Part shown: in pieces, positions 8,516-17,976 of the stretch
How the letters are laid out: each line of letters starts with the position of its first letter
Position numbering within the stretch: the stretch's first letter is position 1
Program-made: the position numbers and the translations under genes
Assembly (NCBI GenBank): GCA_021775095.1
Contig: JAJFII010000103.1
Span: forward strand, 186,001 to 250,000
Direction: 5' to 3'
Origin: Rhodospirillales bacterium
GTDB taxonomy: Bacteria > Pseudomonadota > Alphaproteobacteria > Rhodospirillales > Casp-alpha2
Length of the DNA stretch: 64,000 bases
The notes under the pieces: model-generated
Seen by the model: only the letters and a program-made list of their open reading frames with translations
What the model was told of the DNA's origin: nothing
The model's database searches: none

Positions 8516-10144
8516 TCACGGCACCGGCGGCAGCCAGATGACCGGATCTTTTTTGTCCCGGTCAATAACCACAAACTGGTTGGCAAACAGGCGTTTCCAC
8601 GGGCCCCACTTACCGTCTGGCCAGCGCACCCGTACGGTTGCCCGGTCGGCGACACCGAGGCCAAAATGGATCCAGTCGTGGGTGCCGCCGGCGTGGCCAC
8701 CGCCGACCAGGACCTCGCGTGAAACGTCGCGGGTACCAACGCGAATGCGCACTTCCGATCCCACGCCATGGGGATTAGTGCCCGATTGGCGCAACCGAAT
8801 GGCCGCATGATTGCCCATCGGGCCAAAACGTCCGGCATCGGTGCGCCGGCCTAGATTGCGCCACAGGGCGGTTTTGCCTTCGCGGTTGACGAGGGCGATA
8901 TCGAGCATACCGTCCAGGTTAAAATCGGCAACCGCCGCCCCCCGGCCCCGGGTGTTTTTGGCCAGCCCGGCGGCCAGGCCGACTTCCAGGAAGGTACCGT
9001 CGGCTTGCCCAACCAGTAAATTATCCGGATCATTCTCGGCAAAGTCCGGCATCGTCTCGACATTGCCCTTGGCAATAAAAACGTCGGCCCGGGAATCATT
9101 GTTAAAATCCTGAAATTCAATATGCCAACCGGTCGACGGTCGTTGGTCCTTGCCCGTATAGGGACGATGAGCCGTCGCCTTCCAGGCAAAGGCCATATCT
9201 TCAAACACCGGTTCCTGGTCTCTCGGACGAATGAGCCGTTGAATTTTTGTATCTCCCATACTGGTTAGGCCATACTCCAAATATCCGTCGCCGTCGATGT
9301 CCTGGGCGGCGATCCCCATGCCCCAAATTTGTAACTTTTGCCAACCGTCGCGACGTTTGAAAAACCGCGGCGGTTGGCCCGGTTCCAGGGCAACCAACTG
9401 TTCTTCGCCGCCCCGGTAATAATGCCGATCATTGGTAATCCTCAGCGCCGCTGTGCCGCTGCGGTTCCAATCGCTGAACAACATGCCAAGCGTGCAATAC
9501 CCGGGCCGGATGTCATAGCGGACTGTATATTCGGGGAGCACCGTTGCGGCAGACGACGAACGGTAAATCTGGTGCGGCGAACAGGTCCCCCAGGGAGAAC
9601 CCTGGGCATCGCGATCGACATAATTGCCAAAGGCCAGGGTCGGAAACTGCGAACCCTTTTCCCAGGTCGCGGAAAATGCCGTCGTCCAGTCATTGCCACC
9701 ATCAAAATTCCATAGCCTGTTGGCCACCTCGAACTGACAGTCAGCGCGACCACGCAACAGGATGTTTTCGCCCAGGCGCATGATTGCCAGATCCAAAAAA
9801 CCATCATTATCAATATCCAGGGCATAGGCACCCAGGACCTTTTGCAAAAGTCCCGGTTCAATAGCCAGTTGTACGGGTTCGAAGCTGAGCTCGGACGCCG
9901 TTTCCGTTTGATTGCGAAACAGCTGGGCGCGGTTTTCACCACCGGCCAAAAACAAATCCGGTTTTAGATCCTGATCGCAATCAAAGGCGGTGGCACCGCC
10001 GCCGACATAATATTCCCAAGGACCTCCGTAAGTGTGGTTTATTCCTGCCGCCCCGGCATCATCCGCAAATACCGGCGTGTCAGGTGCGGCAGCCAGGGGA
10101 GTTGTCACCAGTGTCGCCAGCAAAAATGCGGTTATATATTTCAT
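8516..10144 (-). CDS. Secreted FG-GAP/VCBS repeat protein with ASPIC/UnbV domain
   Basis: 542 residues starting with a signal peptide (MKYITAFLLATLVTTPLAAA). Several FG-GAP/VCBS-type repeats with calcium-loop signatures are visible: DNDGFLDLAIMR, DIDGDGYLEYGL, FNNDSRADVFIA and NLDGMLDIALV. The last 100 residues match the ASPIC/UnbV domain, ending VRVRWPDGKWGPWK. The fold predicted for this family is an integrin-like beta-propeller acting outside the cytoplasm, often in carbohydrate or protein binding. The start overlaps the stop of the di-heme cytochrome gene by 4 bases (ATGA), so the two are translationally coupled. Function is unknown. The pairing with a MauG-like enzyme suggests this is its partner or substrate. 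Confidence 0.85.
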   Translation of the reverse strand: MKYITAFLLATLVTTPLAAAPDTPVFADDAGAAGINHTYGGPWEYYVGGGATAFDCDQDLKPDLFLAGGENRAQLFRNQTETASELSFEPVQLAIEPGLLQKVLGAYALDIDNDGFLDLAIMRLGENILLRGRADCQFEVANRLWNFDGGNDWTTAFSATWEKGSQFPTLAFGNYVDRDAQGSPWGTCSPHQIYRSSSAATVLPEYTVRYDIRPGYCTLGMLFSDWNRSGTAALRITNDRHYYRGGEEQLVALEPGQPPRFFKRRDGWQKLQIWGMGIAAQDIDGDGYLEYGLTSMGDTKIQRLIRPRDQEPVFEDMAFAWKATAHRPYTGKDQRPSTGWHIEFQDFNNDSRADVFIAKGNVETMPDFAENDPDNLLVGQADGTFLEVGLAAGLAKNTRGRGAAVADFNLDGMLDIALVNREGKTALWRNLGRRTDAGRFGPMGNHAAIRLRQSGTNPHGVGSEVRIRVGTRDVSREVLVGGGHAGGTHDWIHFGLGVADRATVRVRWPDGKWGPWKRLFANQFVVIDRDKKDPVIWLPPVP

Positions 10145-11571
10145 GGGATTACCAAGGTTTGCAGGAAGGCAATCAATGCCTTTCGGTCTTGTTGAGGCAA
10201 CGCCTGGAACCGGTTTCGGGACGACCGTGCTTCGCCCCCATGGGCTTGAATGGTTTCGCTCAAGGTTGTTAAATCGCCGCGATGGCCCCAGGGTCCGGTC
10301 GATCCGACGCCCCACAGGCGGCCGGTCAAAAACTGATCCCGATCAGCGAACCTTTGACCAAGAAGTTCATTGCGAAAATGCCCAATGTCGCCGTCGGATA
10401 TGGTGTGGCGTTTTAAGTCACTGAACAGGGGGACCAAAATCGCCCCGTTTTTGTCGCGTTTTAAGTGAGCAAAGCCGGGTTGTTTTGACAAATCAAGCTG
10501 CAGCGGGTCGGTTTCTGTGCTGCGTAAGGTGCCGGCCCCATTATAGGGTCCGGGTTCCGAAAACACGAGGGTCTCGAGGGGCAGGCTGGTTCGGTGACAG
10601 GAACTGCATTCGAGTTTTTCGAAAAGCTGTTGGCCGTTATGGGCTGCGGTTTTCCATTCCGGCGACAGGTTCTGGGCCCGGCCGGGAGCCGGCAAGGTGG
10701 CTTGAAAAGCCACCAGCGCCGTGATGTCGCCGGCACTCAGTTCGGCGGATACGCCGTCCTGGTCATGATCCATTTCACCGGTCCAGCGTGGGCCAAACCG
10801 TTCTTCGGCCTGCATTCCATGATGGTGGTTACTGGCGTTGACTGTGAATTCCCGCAAAGAGACAATAACCCCCTTTTGACTGAACGGGCGGACGACCAGG
10901 TCCTGATCAATGCCACGGACATTGGACACATCTGCGAAGCCCGCGGGCGATACGGATAATCGGCCAAAGGAAACCCCCTTGGTGACGAGTTCGACGGACA
11001 CGGTTTGCCGCTGAGCTCTGGCATCTTGGGCTGTGTTATCTCTGAGGCGATGGAGGTCTGCTGTCATTTCCCGGGCCAGTAATTCGACCAGGCCGCTGCC
11101 AAACAAATGGGTGGTTCCCCGTTCGTTGGAAAACTGCGGGTCCATGGAATCGAAGTCGGCGTCAACAAATCCGTCCGTCGTAAAAACATTGAGGGTGAAA
11201 TCGCCGGCTCCGCCGGGCAGGGGCTGCATGTGACACGAGATGCAGCCGTTTGAATCGGGGCCGGAAGTTCGAAAAAACGCTCTGGACGGATCGACCCGTC
11301 GTTTGGTTGGTACACCGGCCTGGGTGGCGGCCGGTCGACCGGCCCCATCGACCGATGTGAACCGCGCCATAAACAACATTTTACCGTGCTCGATGATGGC
11401 CTGTGGGGATTTTTTGAGGACAGACTGGTGGTCGGAAAAATGGCTTGTAACGGCATTTTCATCGCCTGGTGCGGCGCTGGCGCTGGCACCAAGGAGCAGA
11501 GTTAGCAGACCGTATATAACGGTTTTAACGCCCGTGCGTAGGCCGATTTTTGACGGTAATTTCATGCTCAT
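10141..11571 (-). CDS. Di-heme c-type cytochrome, MauG/CcpA-like (di-heme oxidoreductase family)
   Basis: 476 residues with an N-terminal membrane or signal segment (about 15-34, ending ASASAAPG). Two c-heme sites are present, CISCH (110-114) and CSSCH (322-326). Between them lies DHDQDG (268-273), resembling the calcium-binding site between the heme domains of CCP/MauG enzymes. The C-terminus has the family signature LWGVGSTGPWGHRGDLTTL followed by HGGEA. Family members are periplasmic peroxidases or use the bis-Fe(IV) state to oxidise a partner protein. It overlaps the ROK regulator by 4 bases upstream and the FG-GAP gene by 4 bases downstream. Whether it is a peroxidase or a protein-modifying enzyme cannot be settled from sequence. 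Confidence 0.88.
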   Translation of the reverse strand: MSMKLPSKIGLRTGVKTVIYGLLTLLLGASASAAPGDENAVTSHFSDHQSVLKKSPQAIIEHGKMLFMARFTSVDGAGRPAATQAGVPTKRRVDPSRAFFRTSGPDSNGCISCHMQPLPGGAGDFTLNVFTTDGFVDADFDSMDPQFSNERGTTHLFGSGLVELLAREMTADLHRLRDNTAQDARAQRQTVSVELVTKGVSFGRLSVSPAGFADVSNVRGIDQDLVVRPFSQKGVIVSLREFTVNASNHHHGMQAEERFGPRWTGEMDHDQDGVSAELSAGDITALVAFQATLPAPGRAQNLSPEWKTAAHNGQQLFEKLECSSCHRTSLPLETLVFSEPGPYNGAGTLRSTETDPLQLDLSKQPGFAHLKRDKNGAILVPLFSDLKRHTISDGDIGHFRNELLGQRFADRDQFLTGRLWGVGSTGPWGHRGDLTTLSETIQAHGGEARSSRNRFQALPQQDRKALIAFLQTLVIP

Positions 11572-12797
11572 GATACGGCCTCGATGATCGATCCAAAATC
11601 GGCAATTTGTTCGTCATGGGCCCGCAGGGCGGTAATCAAACAGCCTTCACGGACAAACGGGTTTTCGTCTGAAAAACAATCAATGGAAATGTTTTTAAGC
11701 TGTTTGCCGGCGGCCGATGCGCCCAGGGATTTTCGAATGGCCGGTTCCATCAGGTCGAAGGCGACCACACTACTGCCGACGATAACGATCGGGAAGGGGT
11801 CGACCAAAGCATAGAGGTTGGCTAACCCGGTGCCGATGGCATCACCGGCAGTTTCGATGGCGGCCCGGGCCTGACGATCGCCGTTCCTTGCCGCTTCGGC
11901 AATGGCGGCAATGTCATGGGAGCTTTGCAATTCGGCGGGAAGCCTGTCTTCACGGGCATTTTGCGCCCTGCGGGTGATTGCATAGGCGCTGGCATAGGCT
12001 TCAATGCATCCGTAACTGCCACATCGGCACAGGGCACCGCCCGGCAGGTAGGTCATATGACCAAACTCCGTACCCGAGGAGCGGGTTCCGTTGATGATGC
12101 TGCCGCGCAGAAAAAGCCCCATGCCGACACCGTTCGCTAACAGGACAGCTGCAAAATTTTTGCCATATCGTTTTGGATCCCGCCAATTCAAGGCTTGCGA
12201 TATCATGTCACAATCGTTGGAAACATGGGCCGGGATATCAAAAAAGTCTACCAGCCAGGCCTGAATGGGCAGGTTTTTGTGTCGCGTGATTGGCGACCAA
12301 TGCATCGTTGTCCCGGCGATGTCGATGACGCCCTGCACACCGATGGATAATCGCTCGAGGGTGGTTTCCGGCGACAACAGTTTGTCAATTGCCGTCTGCA
12401 GGCAACCGCACAAAGTCTCACGCAATTCGTCGGAACTGGCATCAGAAGTGACCAAGTTCACGGAGTGTTCAGCGACGGTTTGTCCGGCATAATTAACCAG
12501 TGCTGCAGATATTAAGTTGTGGCGAAAAATTAACGTGCCAATCAGTGCGGCGTCGGGGTTTAAAGCCAACGCGACTTTCGGTCGACCGCGTCCCGCCCTG
12601 GCCAATTTTTCGGTGTCTGGATAAATCAGAACCCCTTCGTCGATCAAATTAGAAGTAATAGCCGACACCGTTGCCGCACTGAGGCCGGTGAGACGTTGAA
12701 TGTCCGTGCGCGATGGCTCATCTTTGCGCCGGACGGCGGCAATGATGCGACGTCGGTTGCCCTTGCGAACATCGTCGGAGCGGAGGATCACAGTCAA
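11568..12797 (-). CDS. ROK family transcriptional regulator (XylR/NagC-like)
   Basis: 409 residues. The N-terminal winged helix (about 12-60, TDIQRLTGLSAATVSAITSN) binds DNA. The rest is a ROK sugar-binding domain with the zinc site GH...CRCGSYGCIE. The frame starts at a TTG (12797); a GTG at 12791 is an alternative, and neither has a strong ribosome site. It is transcribed away from xylF, so a xylose-responsive XylR role is the simplest inference. It is also the first gene of an ATGA-coupled operon with the di-heme cytochrome and FG-GAP genes, which is unusual for a xylose repressor. Confidence 0.85.
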   Translation of the reverse strand: MTVILRSDDVRKGNRRRIIAAVRRKDEPSRTDIQRLTGLSAATVSAITSNLIDEGVLIYPDTEKLARAGRGRPKVALALNPDAALIGTLIFRHNLISAALVNYAGQTVAEHSVNLVTSDASSDELRETLCGCLQTAIDKLLSPETTLERLSIGVQGVIDIAGTTMHWSPITRHKNLPIQAWLVDFFDIPAHVSNDCDMISQALNWRDPKRYGKNFAAVLLANGVGMGLFLRGSIINGTRSSGTEFGHMTYLPGGALCRCGSYGCIEAYASAYAITRRAQNAREDRLPAELQSSHDIAAIAEAARNGDRQARAAIETAGDAIGTGLANLYALVDPFPIVIVGSSVVAFDLMEPAIRKSLGASAAGKQLKNISIDCFSDENPFVREGCLITALRAHDEQIADFGSIIEAVS

Positions 12798-12875
12798 TGT
12801 ATTTTACCTGCCAGATCCGCACATGAAGGTCTCATATTGGTCACGGATGGATTTCACCTTCCAGAAATTATTTGC

Positions 12876-12921
12876 CTAAACGGATTTAGATGTTGACTCA
12901 TGTGAACGATCAAGTCACTAT
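12876..12921. promoter_or_regulatory. Divergent ROK-xylF regulatory region with candidate operator and promoter
   Basis: The space between the ROK gene and xylF holds the palindrome CTAAA-CGGA-TTTAG (12876-12889). A possible promoter for xylF follows, with -35 TTGACT (12893-12898), a 17-base gap and a weak -10 CACTAT (12916-12921). A 5-bp inverted repeat, TGACT/AGTCA (12894-12898 and 12913-12917), overlaps the promoter. These are candidate ROK-repressor sites by position only. Confidence 0.4.
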
Positions 12922-13009
12922 TTTTTTCACGCCTCGAATTAAATGAGGTTGATGAGTTCTATCGTCGTTATGACCTAATCTTATTATGTTCGTACAGGGA
13001 GGTACAAAT

Positions 13010-14050
13010 ATGAAAAAATTAACACTCGCCCTTATGGGTGCTGTCTTCGCAGCGTCTTTTGCCGGTCAGGCAATTGCCGCTGGAAAAACCATCGGTGTTT
13101 CCTGGAAGATTTTCCAGGAAGAGCGTTGGAAGCGTGATGAAGCCGTTATCAAAAAAATTGTCGAAGCCAATGGCGACAGATACATTTCTGCCGACGCACA
13201 GGGTTCTGCTTCCAAACAGTTGACCGATGTTGAATCTTTGATTTCGCAGGGTGCTGACGTCCTGTTGATTGTTCCTTTTGATTCGGAAGCCATTTTGCCT
13301 GCTGTTGCCAAGGCCGCATCAGAAGGGATTCCGATGATTGCCTATGATGTGCAAATCGAGCACAAAGATTCGCTCTACATCACCTTCGATAATGTTGGCG
13401 TTGGCCGTCTGATGGCTAAGGAAATGTTGAAAGTTAAAGATTCCGGTAATTTTGCCTTTATCAAAGGCGATCAGGGCGATCCAAACGCCACCTTCCTGTT
13501 CCAGGGTATTATGGAAGTGCTGCAACCCAATATCGACGCCGGTAAAATCAAAAATGTTGGTGAAGCCTTCACCGATGGCTGGAAGCCGGAAAATGCGCAA
13601 CGCAATATGGAGCAAATCCTGACCGCCAATAACAACAAGGTTGACGCGGTAGTCTCTGAAAACGACGGAATGGCTGGCGGCGTCGTTGCTGCCCTGACTG
13701 CCCAGGGCATGGCCGGTACGGTTCCTGTCACGGGCCAGGATGGCGATCTTGCTGCCATCAATCGCGTCGCACTTGGCACTCAGTTGGTTTCCGTGTGGAA
13801 AGACTCACGGGCCTTGGGTAAAGTCGCTGCTGATGCCGCTCTGATGTTGGCTGCTGGCAAATCCATGACTGACGTCCCCGGAGTTGCACCGTTCTCCGGT
13901 GGAAAACGGGGTGTCACCGTCAACTCCATTCTTCTGGAGCCAACTCCCGTAACCAAAGCGAGCCTTGGCGACGTGATCGCTGCCGGTTGGATCGACAAAG
14001 CAACGGCATGCAAAGGTGTTAAAGCTGGCGCGGTTGCCGCTTGTAACTAA
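13010..14050 (+). CDS. xylF: D-xylose ABC transporter, periplasmic binding protein XylF
   Basis: 346 residues, with a signal peptide cleaved after AGQAIAA and then the mature start GKTIGVSWKIFQEERWKRD, as in XylF. The type 1 periplasmic-binding fold is evident: ADAQGSASKQLTDVESLISQ, IPMIAYDVQI, GQDGDLAAINR. The ATG at 13010 has AGGGAGG 8 bases upstream; the longer frame from 12986 would run through this ribosome site. It captures xylose in the periplasm and delivers it to XylHG. A stem-loop after the gene (14100-14128) may raise its expression relative to the permease. Confidence 0.93.
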   Translation: MKKLTLALMGAVFAASFAGQAIAAGKTIGVSWKIFQEERWKRDEAVIKKIVEANGDRYISADAQGSASKQLTDVESLISQGADVLLIVPFDSEAILPAVAKAASEGIPMIAYDVQIEHKDSLYITFDNVGVGRLMAKEMLKVKDSGNFAFIKGDQGDPNATFLFQGIMEVLQPNIDAGKIKNVGEAFTDGWKPENAQRNMEQILTANNNKVDAVVSENDGMAGGVVAALTAQGMAGTVPVTGQDGDLAAINRVALGTQLVSVWKDSRALGKVAADAALMLAAGKSMTDVPGVAPFSGGKRGVTVNSILLEPTPVTKASLGDVIAAGWIDKATACKGVKAGAVAACN

Positions 14051-14099
14051 TCGCATTAAACGGTGTTTTATATAAAATGCCGACCTGCGCATTGATTGG

Positions 14100-14134
14100 G
14101 GCCGCGTCGCTTAACAGGAGGCGCGGCCTTTATT
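14100..14134 (+). terminator. Stem-loop between xylF and xylH (partial terminator)
   Basis: GGCCGCG (14100-14106) pairs with CGCGGCC (14122-14128) and is followed by TTTATT. It lies 50 bases after xylF and 95 bases before xylH. Because XylHG are needed with XylF, it probably acts as a leaky terminator or mRNA stabiliser. Confidence 0.7.
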
Positions 14135-14223
14135 GATCAGATTATAATTTTGATAAATACTAATACGCTGAACACATTGCTGCCGCTTGGCGTTGAACAC
14201 TAACGAATAGGGGAGGGATAACT

Positions 14224-15546
14224 GTGTCTGAAGAAACGCTGGAAGGCCAACAGGGCGCTGAGAAACCGGAAAATCCAATCGTCCGGTTTTTGCGCATTAC
14301 CGAGGTTGATACCCGAATGTTAGGGATGATTGGCGCGTTGCTGATAATCTGGCTCGGGTTCCATTATTACGGCCATTTTGCCAACGGTTATGGGGCCTTT
14401 TTGACACCACGCAATCTCTGGAACTTGTCGGTACAAACCTCTTCGATTGCCGTTATGGCGACGGGTATGGTGCTTGTCATCGTTACCAGACATATCGATT
14501 TGTCGGTTGGATCCCTGCTCGGTGTTACCGCCATGATGATGGGCGTGGTGCAAGTCTGGGTGTTGCCCAATATCATTGGTCTCGAAAACCCCTTTATCTG
14601 GGTGATTACGGTTACCGTTGGTATCCTGTTCGGTGCCATCATCGGGGCTTTCCACGGTTTTCTGATCGCCTATTTAGGCATACCGGCGTTTATTGTCACA
14701 CTGGGCGGGTTGTTGTTCTGGCGGGGGTCGGCTTGGTGGGTTGCGCGCGGTGAGACCATAGCGCCCGTTGACAGCACGTTTGCCCTGATCGGCGGCGGCC
14801 CCTATGGGACGATTGGTGCTACGGGCAGTTGGGTTGTCGGCATTCTGGTTTGTATCGGCATCGTCGCACTGCTCGTGGCCGGTCGTCGTCAGCGGATCCG
14901 TTTTGGATTTCCGTTGCGCCCCGTGTGGGCTGAACTGCTGATTGGTGGTGTTGGGTCGGCACTGGTTATCGGTGCTGTCATGGTCATGAACGCTTATCCC
15001 TGGCCGAAAGGTATTGTTAAACAATATGCGGCGGCAAACAATATTGAGATCCCCGACGGTGGATTGTTTATCTCGCACGGGTTCGCCATCCCGGTTCTGA
15101 TCGCTCTGGCCGTTGGCCTTGTGATGACTTTCGTTGCCACCCGCACACGGTTTGGCCGCTACGTCTTTGCCATTGGTGGAAATCCGGAAGCGGCGGAACT
15201 GGCCGGTATCAATACCAAGCTTATGACCCTGAAAATCTTTTCCCTAATGGGGGGGCTGGTGGGTATCTCCGCAGTCATTGCCAGCGCACGTCTGAATTCT
15301 GCGACCAATGCGCTCGGCCAACTGGACGAACTGTATGTGATCGCGGCTGCAGTTATTGGTGGCACCTCCTTTGCCGGCGGTATCGGCACCATTTACGGGG
15401 CGATGTTAGGGGCCCTGGTGATGCAGTCCCTGCAGTCGGGTATGGTGCTGGTTGGTTTTGATGCGGCGGTTCAGCAGATGGTGGTTGGTGGCGTTCTGGT
15501 TGCTGCCGTCTGGCTCGATACCCTGTATCGACGAAACTCGGTATAG
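14224..15546 (+). CDS. xylH: D-xylose ABC transporter permease XylH
   Basis: 440 residues of the BPD_transp_2 permease family, with about 10-12 membrane segments. Recognisable parts are RHIDLSVGSLLGVTAMMMG in the N-terminal half, GIPAFIVTLGGLLFWRG, and GRYVFAIGGNPEAAELAGIN with VIGGTSFAGGIGTIYGAM near the C-terminus. The start is a GTG at 14224 behind GGGAGG. At 440 residues it is longer than the typical E. coli protein of just under 400, with an additional hydrophilic/membrane segment in the middle. It forms the xylose channel with XylG and starts 173 bases after xylF. Confidence 0.92.
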   Translation: MSEETLEGQQGAEKPENPIVRFLRITEVDTRMLGMIGALLIIWLGFHYYGHFANGYGAFLTPRNLWNLSVQTSSIAVMATGMVLVIVTRHIDLSVGSLLGVTAMMMGVVQVWVLPNIIGLENPFIWVITVTVGILFGAIIGAFHGFLIAYLGIPAFIVTLGGLLFWRGSAWWVARGETIAPVDSTFALIGGGPYGTIGATGSWVVGILVCIGIVALLVAGRRQRIRFGFPLRPVWAELLIGGVGSALVIGAVMVMNAYPWPKGIVKQYAAANNIEIPDGGLFISHGFAIPVLIALAVGLVMTFVATRTRFGRYVFAIGGNPEAAELAGINTKLMTLKIFSLMGGLVGISAVIASARLNSATNALGQLDELYVIAAAVIGGTSFAGGIGTIYGAMLGALVMQSLQSGMVLVGFDAAVQQMVVGGVLVAAVWLDTLYRRNSV

Positions 15547-15557
15547 GAGGATAAGTC

Positions 15558-16376
15558 ATGAACACTCAATCAACAGATAAAGAGACCGATGCGGTGACCC
15601 AAAATGATGCCCCTCTTGTCGAAATGCGCGACATATCAATTGCCTTCGGTGGGATTAAAGCCGTTGACCATGCGAGTGTCGATCTTCGCCCCGGTGAAGT
15701 GGTCGGTTTGTTGGGCCATAACGGTGCCGGAAAGTCGACCTTGATTAAAATTCTGTCCGGTGCCTATCCCCGCGACCACGGCCAAATCTTTATCAAGGGA
15801 GAAGAAGCGCATATAACCAATCCCCGGGAAGCCAAGGACTATGGGATCGAAACCATTTATCAGACCCTGGCTTTGGCCGATAATGTCGACGCTGCGGCAA
15901 ATCTGTTTTTGGGCCGGGAACTGCTGACCAAATGGGGAACCCTGGATGACGCGGCCATGGAGGCCCAGGCACGCTCTGTCATGGGCCGTCTAAACCCCAA
16001 TTTCAAACGCTTCAAGGATCCGGTGAAGCAATTATCCGGTGGTCAGCGACAATCCGTTGCCATCGCCCGGGCCATTCACTTTAATGCCCGCATCCTGATT
16101 ATGGATGAGCCGACGGCTGCCCTTGGACCGCAGGAAACGGAACAGGTCGGGGAGTTGATCAAGTTGTTAAAAAAGGATGGCATTGGCATCTTCCTGATCA
16201 GTCATGACATCCACGACGTGTTTGATCTGGCGGATCGGGTGACGGTAATGAAAAACGGTGCCGTGGTCGGCTCGGCGAGCACGACGGATGTCAGTAAAGA
16301 CGAGGTCCTTGGCATGATCATTCTTGGTAAATGTCCGCCCGGTGCTACGCCGGGTCCGGGAGCGCTCGCGTCCTAA
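15558..16376 (+). CDS. xylG: D-xylose ABC transporter ATP-binding protein XylG (single-domain)
   Basis: 272 residues with one complete ABC cassette: Walker [10 protein letters not shown] (53-61), the signature LSGGQRQS, Walker [10 protein letters not shown] and the H-loop LISHD. The classical XylG is a fusion of two cassettes of about 500 residues. This is the single-cassette form seen in FrcA-like and many alphaproteobacterial sugar systems, and it would work as a homodimer. The gene follows xylH by 11 bases behind GGAGG and is closed by a strong terminator at 16420. Confidence 0.88.
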   Translation: MNTQSTDKETDAVTQNDAPLVEMRDISIAFGGIKAVDHASVDLRPGEVVGLLGHNGAGKSTLIKILSGAYPRDHGQIFIKGEEAHITNPREAKDYGIETIYQTLALADNVDAAANLFLGRELLTKWGTLDDAAMEAQARSVMGRLNPNFKRFKDPVKQLSGGQRQSVAIARAIHFNARILIMDEPTAALGPQETEQVGELIKLLKKDGIGIFLISHDIHDVFDLADRVTVMKNGAVVGSASTTDVSKDEVLGMIILGKCPPGATPGPGALAS

Positions 16377-16419
16377 CATCGGACACCCGTTCGTTCACTG
16401 ACAGAAAGTTACGGTTAAC

Positions 16420-16451
16420 AAGGCCGCTTGCTGAGCAAGCGGCCTTTTTTT
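16420..16451 (+). terminator. Rho-independent terminator of the xylFHG operon
   Basis: A perfect 12-bp stem, AAGGCCGCTTGC and GCAAGCGGCCTT, with a 3-base loop (TGA) is followed by a T-run to 16451. This is a textbook intrinsic terminator 43 bases after xylG. Confidence 0.93.
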
Positions 16452-16750
16452 CGGACCGATGTCGGACTGGCCCTTATCGATGATCGTGGCCGATATGCAT
16501 CCGAAGTCCGGCAGGGGCGCACCAGGTTGGGGTCCCGAAAAGCGCAGCGTTGCGTCCTGATCCGGGGCCTGTCGGTTGGTTGCGGTATGGGACGACTGGG
16601 GGTCGCCTGAAATTCCATCTGAGATCCCAACACTTGTATTACAAGCGGTCAGTATGCTAGTTGCTATGCCGTTTAAAAAATTCGTTTGCGCGAGTTTTTG
16701 GCGGAAAATATACGGTTTTATTTTGAATTTTGGTATGTATAATAATATAA
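16452..16750. other. Gene-free stretch before the TRAP operon
   Basis: No credible gene on either strand. Short open frames here lack ribosome sites and family features. The right part becomes strongly AT-rich towards the operator and promoter region of dctP. Confidence 0.5.
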
Positions 16751-16792
16751 GTTGACAAGTAAGCCCGTTATTGGTCAACTTGTCATACAAGA
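16751..16792. promoter_or_regulatory. Candidate GntR (FCD) operator cluster upstream of the TRAP operon
   Basis: CTTGT-CAT-ACAAG (16779-16791) is a near-ideal short palindrome of the kind bound by FadR/FCD-type GntR proteins (TTGT-N3-ACAA core). Two further inverted repeats share the area: TGACAAGT (16753-16760) with ACTTGTCA (16778-16785), and GTTGAC (16751-16756) with GTCAAC (16774-16779). The GntR gene at 19808, in the same operon, is the likely binder. Confidence 0.55.
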
Positions 16793-16886
16793 ATGATTGA
16801 GGTCAAAACCAATAAAAAAAGGCCTCCGTTTTTGGATTTTTTACAAACAATTCATGCAACCGCATGTCTATACAGGGAGTTATGAT

Positions 16887-17873
16887 ATGAATTATCTAAA
16901 GAAAGCCGCACTTTCCATCGCGGCGACAGCATTTGTTGCGGGTTTGTCGGTTTCGGCGCAAGCCGTCGAATGGCGAGGCTGGAACATCCATAAGCCTGAC
17001 TATCCGAATACCGTCGCCATGGATAAGTTCGCTGAACTGGTTGACGCGAAAACCGGCGGCAATGTGACCGTGAAAATGTTCCATTCCGGCGTTCTTGGCA
17101 GTCAGCCAGATGCGATTGAACAGGTTCGCATCGGTGGACTGGCCATTGGCAACTTTAACTTAGGCCCGATCGGCCCCATGGCGGCAGAAGCAAATGTTGT
17201 ATCGCTGCCTTTTATATTTAAAGACATGGGCCATATGCACCGCGCCTTAGATGGTGAAGCGGGCGACAAGATTAGTGCCGGAATGGCGAAGATCGGTCTC
17301 ATTGCTTTGGCTTGGTACGATTCAGGAGCGCGCTCCTTCTACAACTCCAAAAAGCCGATTATGGAACCGGCTGATGTTAAGGGTTTGAAAGTTCGGGTGA
17401 TGAACAATGATTTGTACTCCGGTATGATTGCAGCCCTCGGCGGCAACCCTTCACCGATGGCTTTCTCCGAAGTTTATCAGTCCTTGAAAACAGGTGTTGT
17501 TGACGGTGCCGAGAACAATTGGCCGTCTTACGAATCTACCGGCCACTTCGAAGTTGCCGGATATTATTCCCTGTCCCAGCATCTGATCATTCCCGAGTGC
17601 GTTTGCGTCAACGCAAAAGCCTATAACGACCTGTCTGCCGCCGATCAAAAGGCCGTCAAAGACGCCGCCCGCGAATCAGCTGTACTGCAGCGTGAGCTGT
17701 GGGAAAAGCGCGCCATTTCAAGCCGTGAGAAGGTTATGAAGGCTGGCGTTAAATTTAATGAAATTCCCAACAAAGACGCTTTCATGTCTGCCATGGAGCC
17801 GGTACACGAAAAATACCTGGCAGCAAATCCAGATCTGGTGCCTTTGGTTAATCTGATCAAAAACACCAAATAA
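16887..17873 (+). CDS. dctP: TRAP transporter substrate-binding protein DctP
   Basis: 328 residues with a signal peptide (MNYLKKAALSIAATAFVAG to AQA). The DctP fold is shown by LKVRVMNNDLYSGMIAALGGNPSPM, which holds the conserved carboxylate-binding Arg, and by GAENNWPSY. The ATG at 16887 has CAGGGAG upstream; the longer frame is unsupported. It binds an organic acid in the periplasm for the DctQM permease. The downstream uronate dehydrogenase, lactonase and dehydratase make a hexuronate the likely ligand. That is inferred from context, not from binding residues. Confidence 0.9.
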   Translation: MNYLKKAALSIAATAFVAGLSVSAQAVEWRGWNIHKPDYPNTVAMDKFAELVDAKTGGNVTVKMFHSGVLGSQPDAIEQVRIGGLAIGNFNLGPIGPMAAEANVVSLPFIFKDMGHMHRALDGEAGDKISAGMAKIGLIALAWYDSGARSFYNSKKPIMEPADVKGLKVRVMNNDLYSGMIAALGGNPSPMAFSEVYQSLKTGVVDGAENNWPSYESTGHFEVAGYYSLSQHLIIPECVCVNAKAYNDLSAADQKAVKDAARESAVLQRELWEKRAISSREKVMKAGVKFNEIPNKDAFMSAMEPVHEKYLAANPDLVPLVNLIKNTK

Positions 17874-17885
17874 GCGCCTCCCTGA

Positions 17886-17937
17886 AATGGCCATCGGGGG
17901 CAATTTCGATATTGCACCGATGGTCATTCTTTTCTTT
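17886..17937 (+). terminator. Long stem-loop between dctP and dctQ
   Basis: AATGGCCATCGG (17886-17897) pairs with CCGATGGTCATT (17917-17928), with one G-U pair. The inner arms GCAAT/ATTGC extend the stem, and it is followed by a pyrimidine-rich CTTTTCTTT. It sits between the binding-protein and permease genes, so it is probably a leaky terminator or a 3' end stabiliser for dctP mRNA. Confidence 0.72.
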
Positions 17938-17976
17938 CGACTTCAAGATTAATAGGTTTTTGATCCGGGAGGCACC

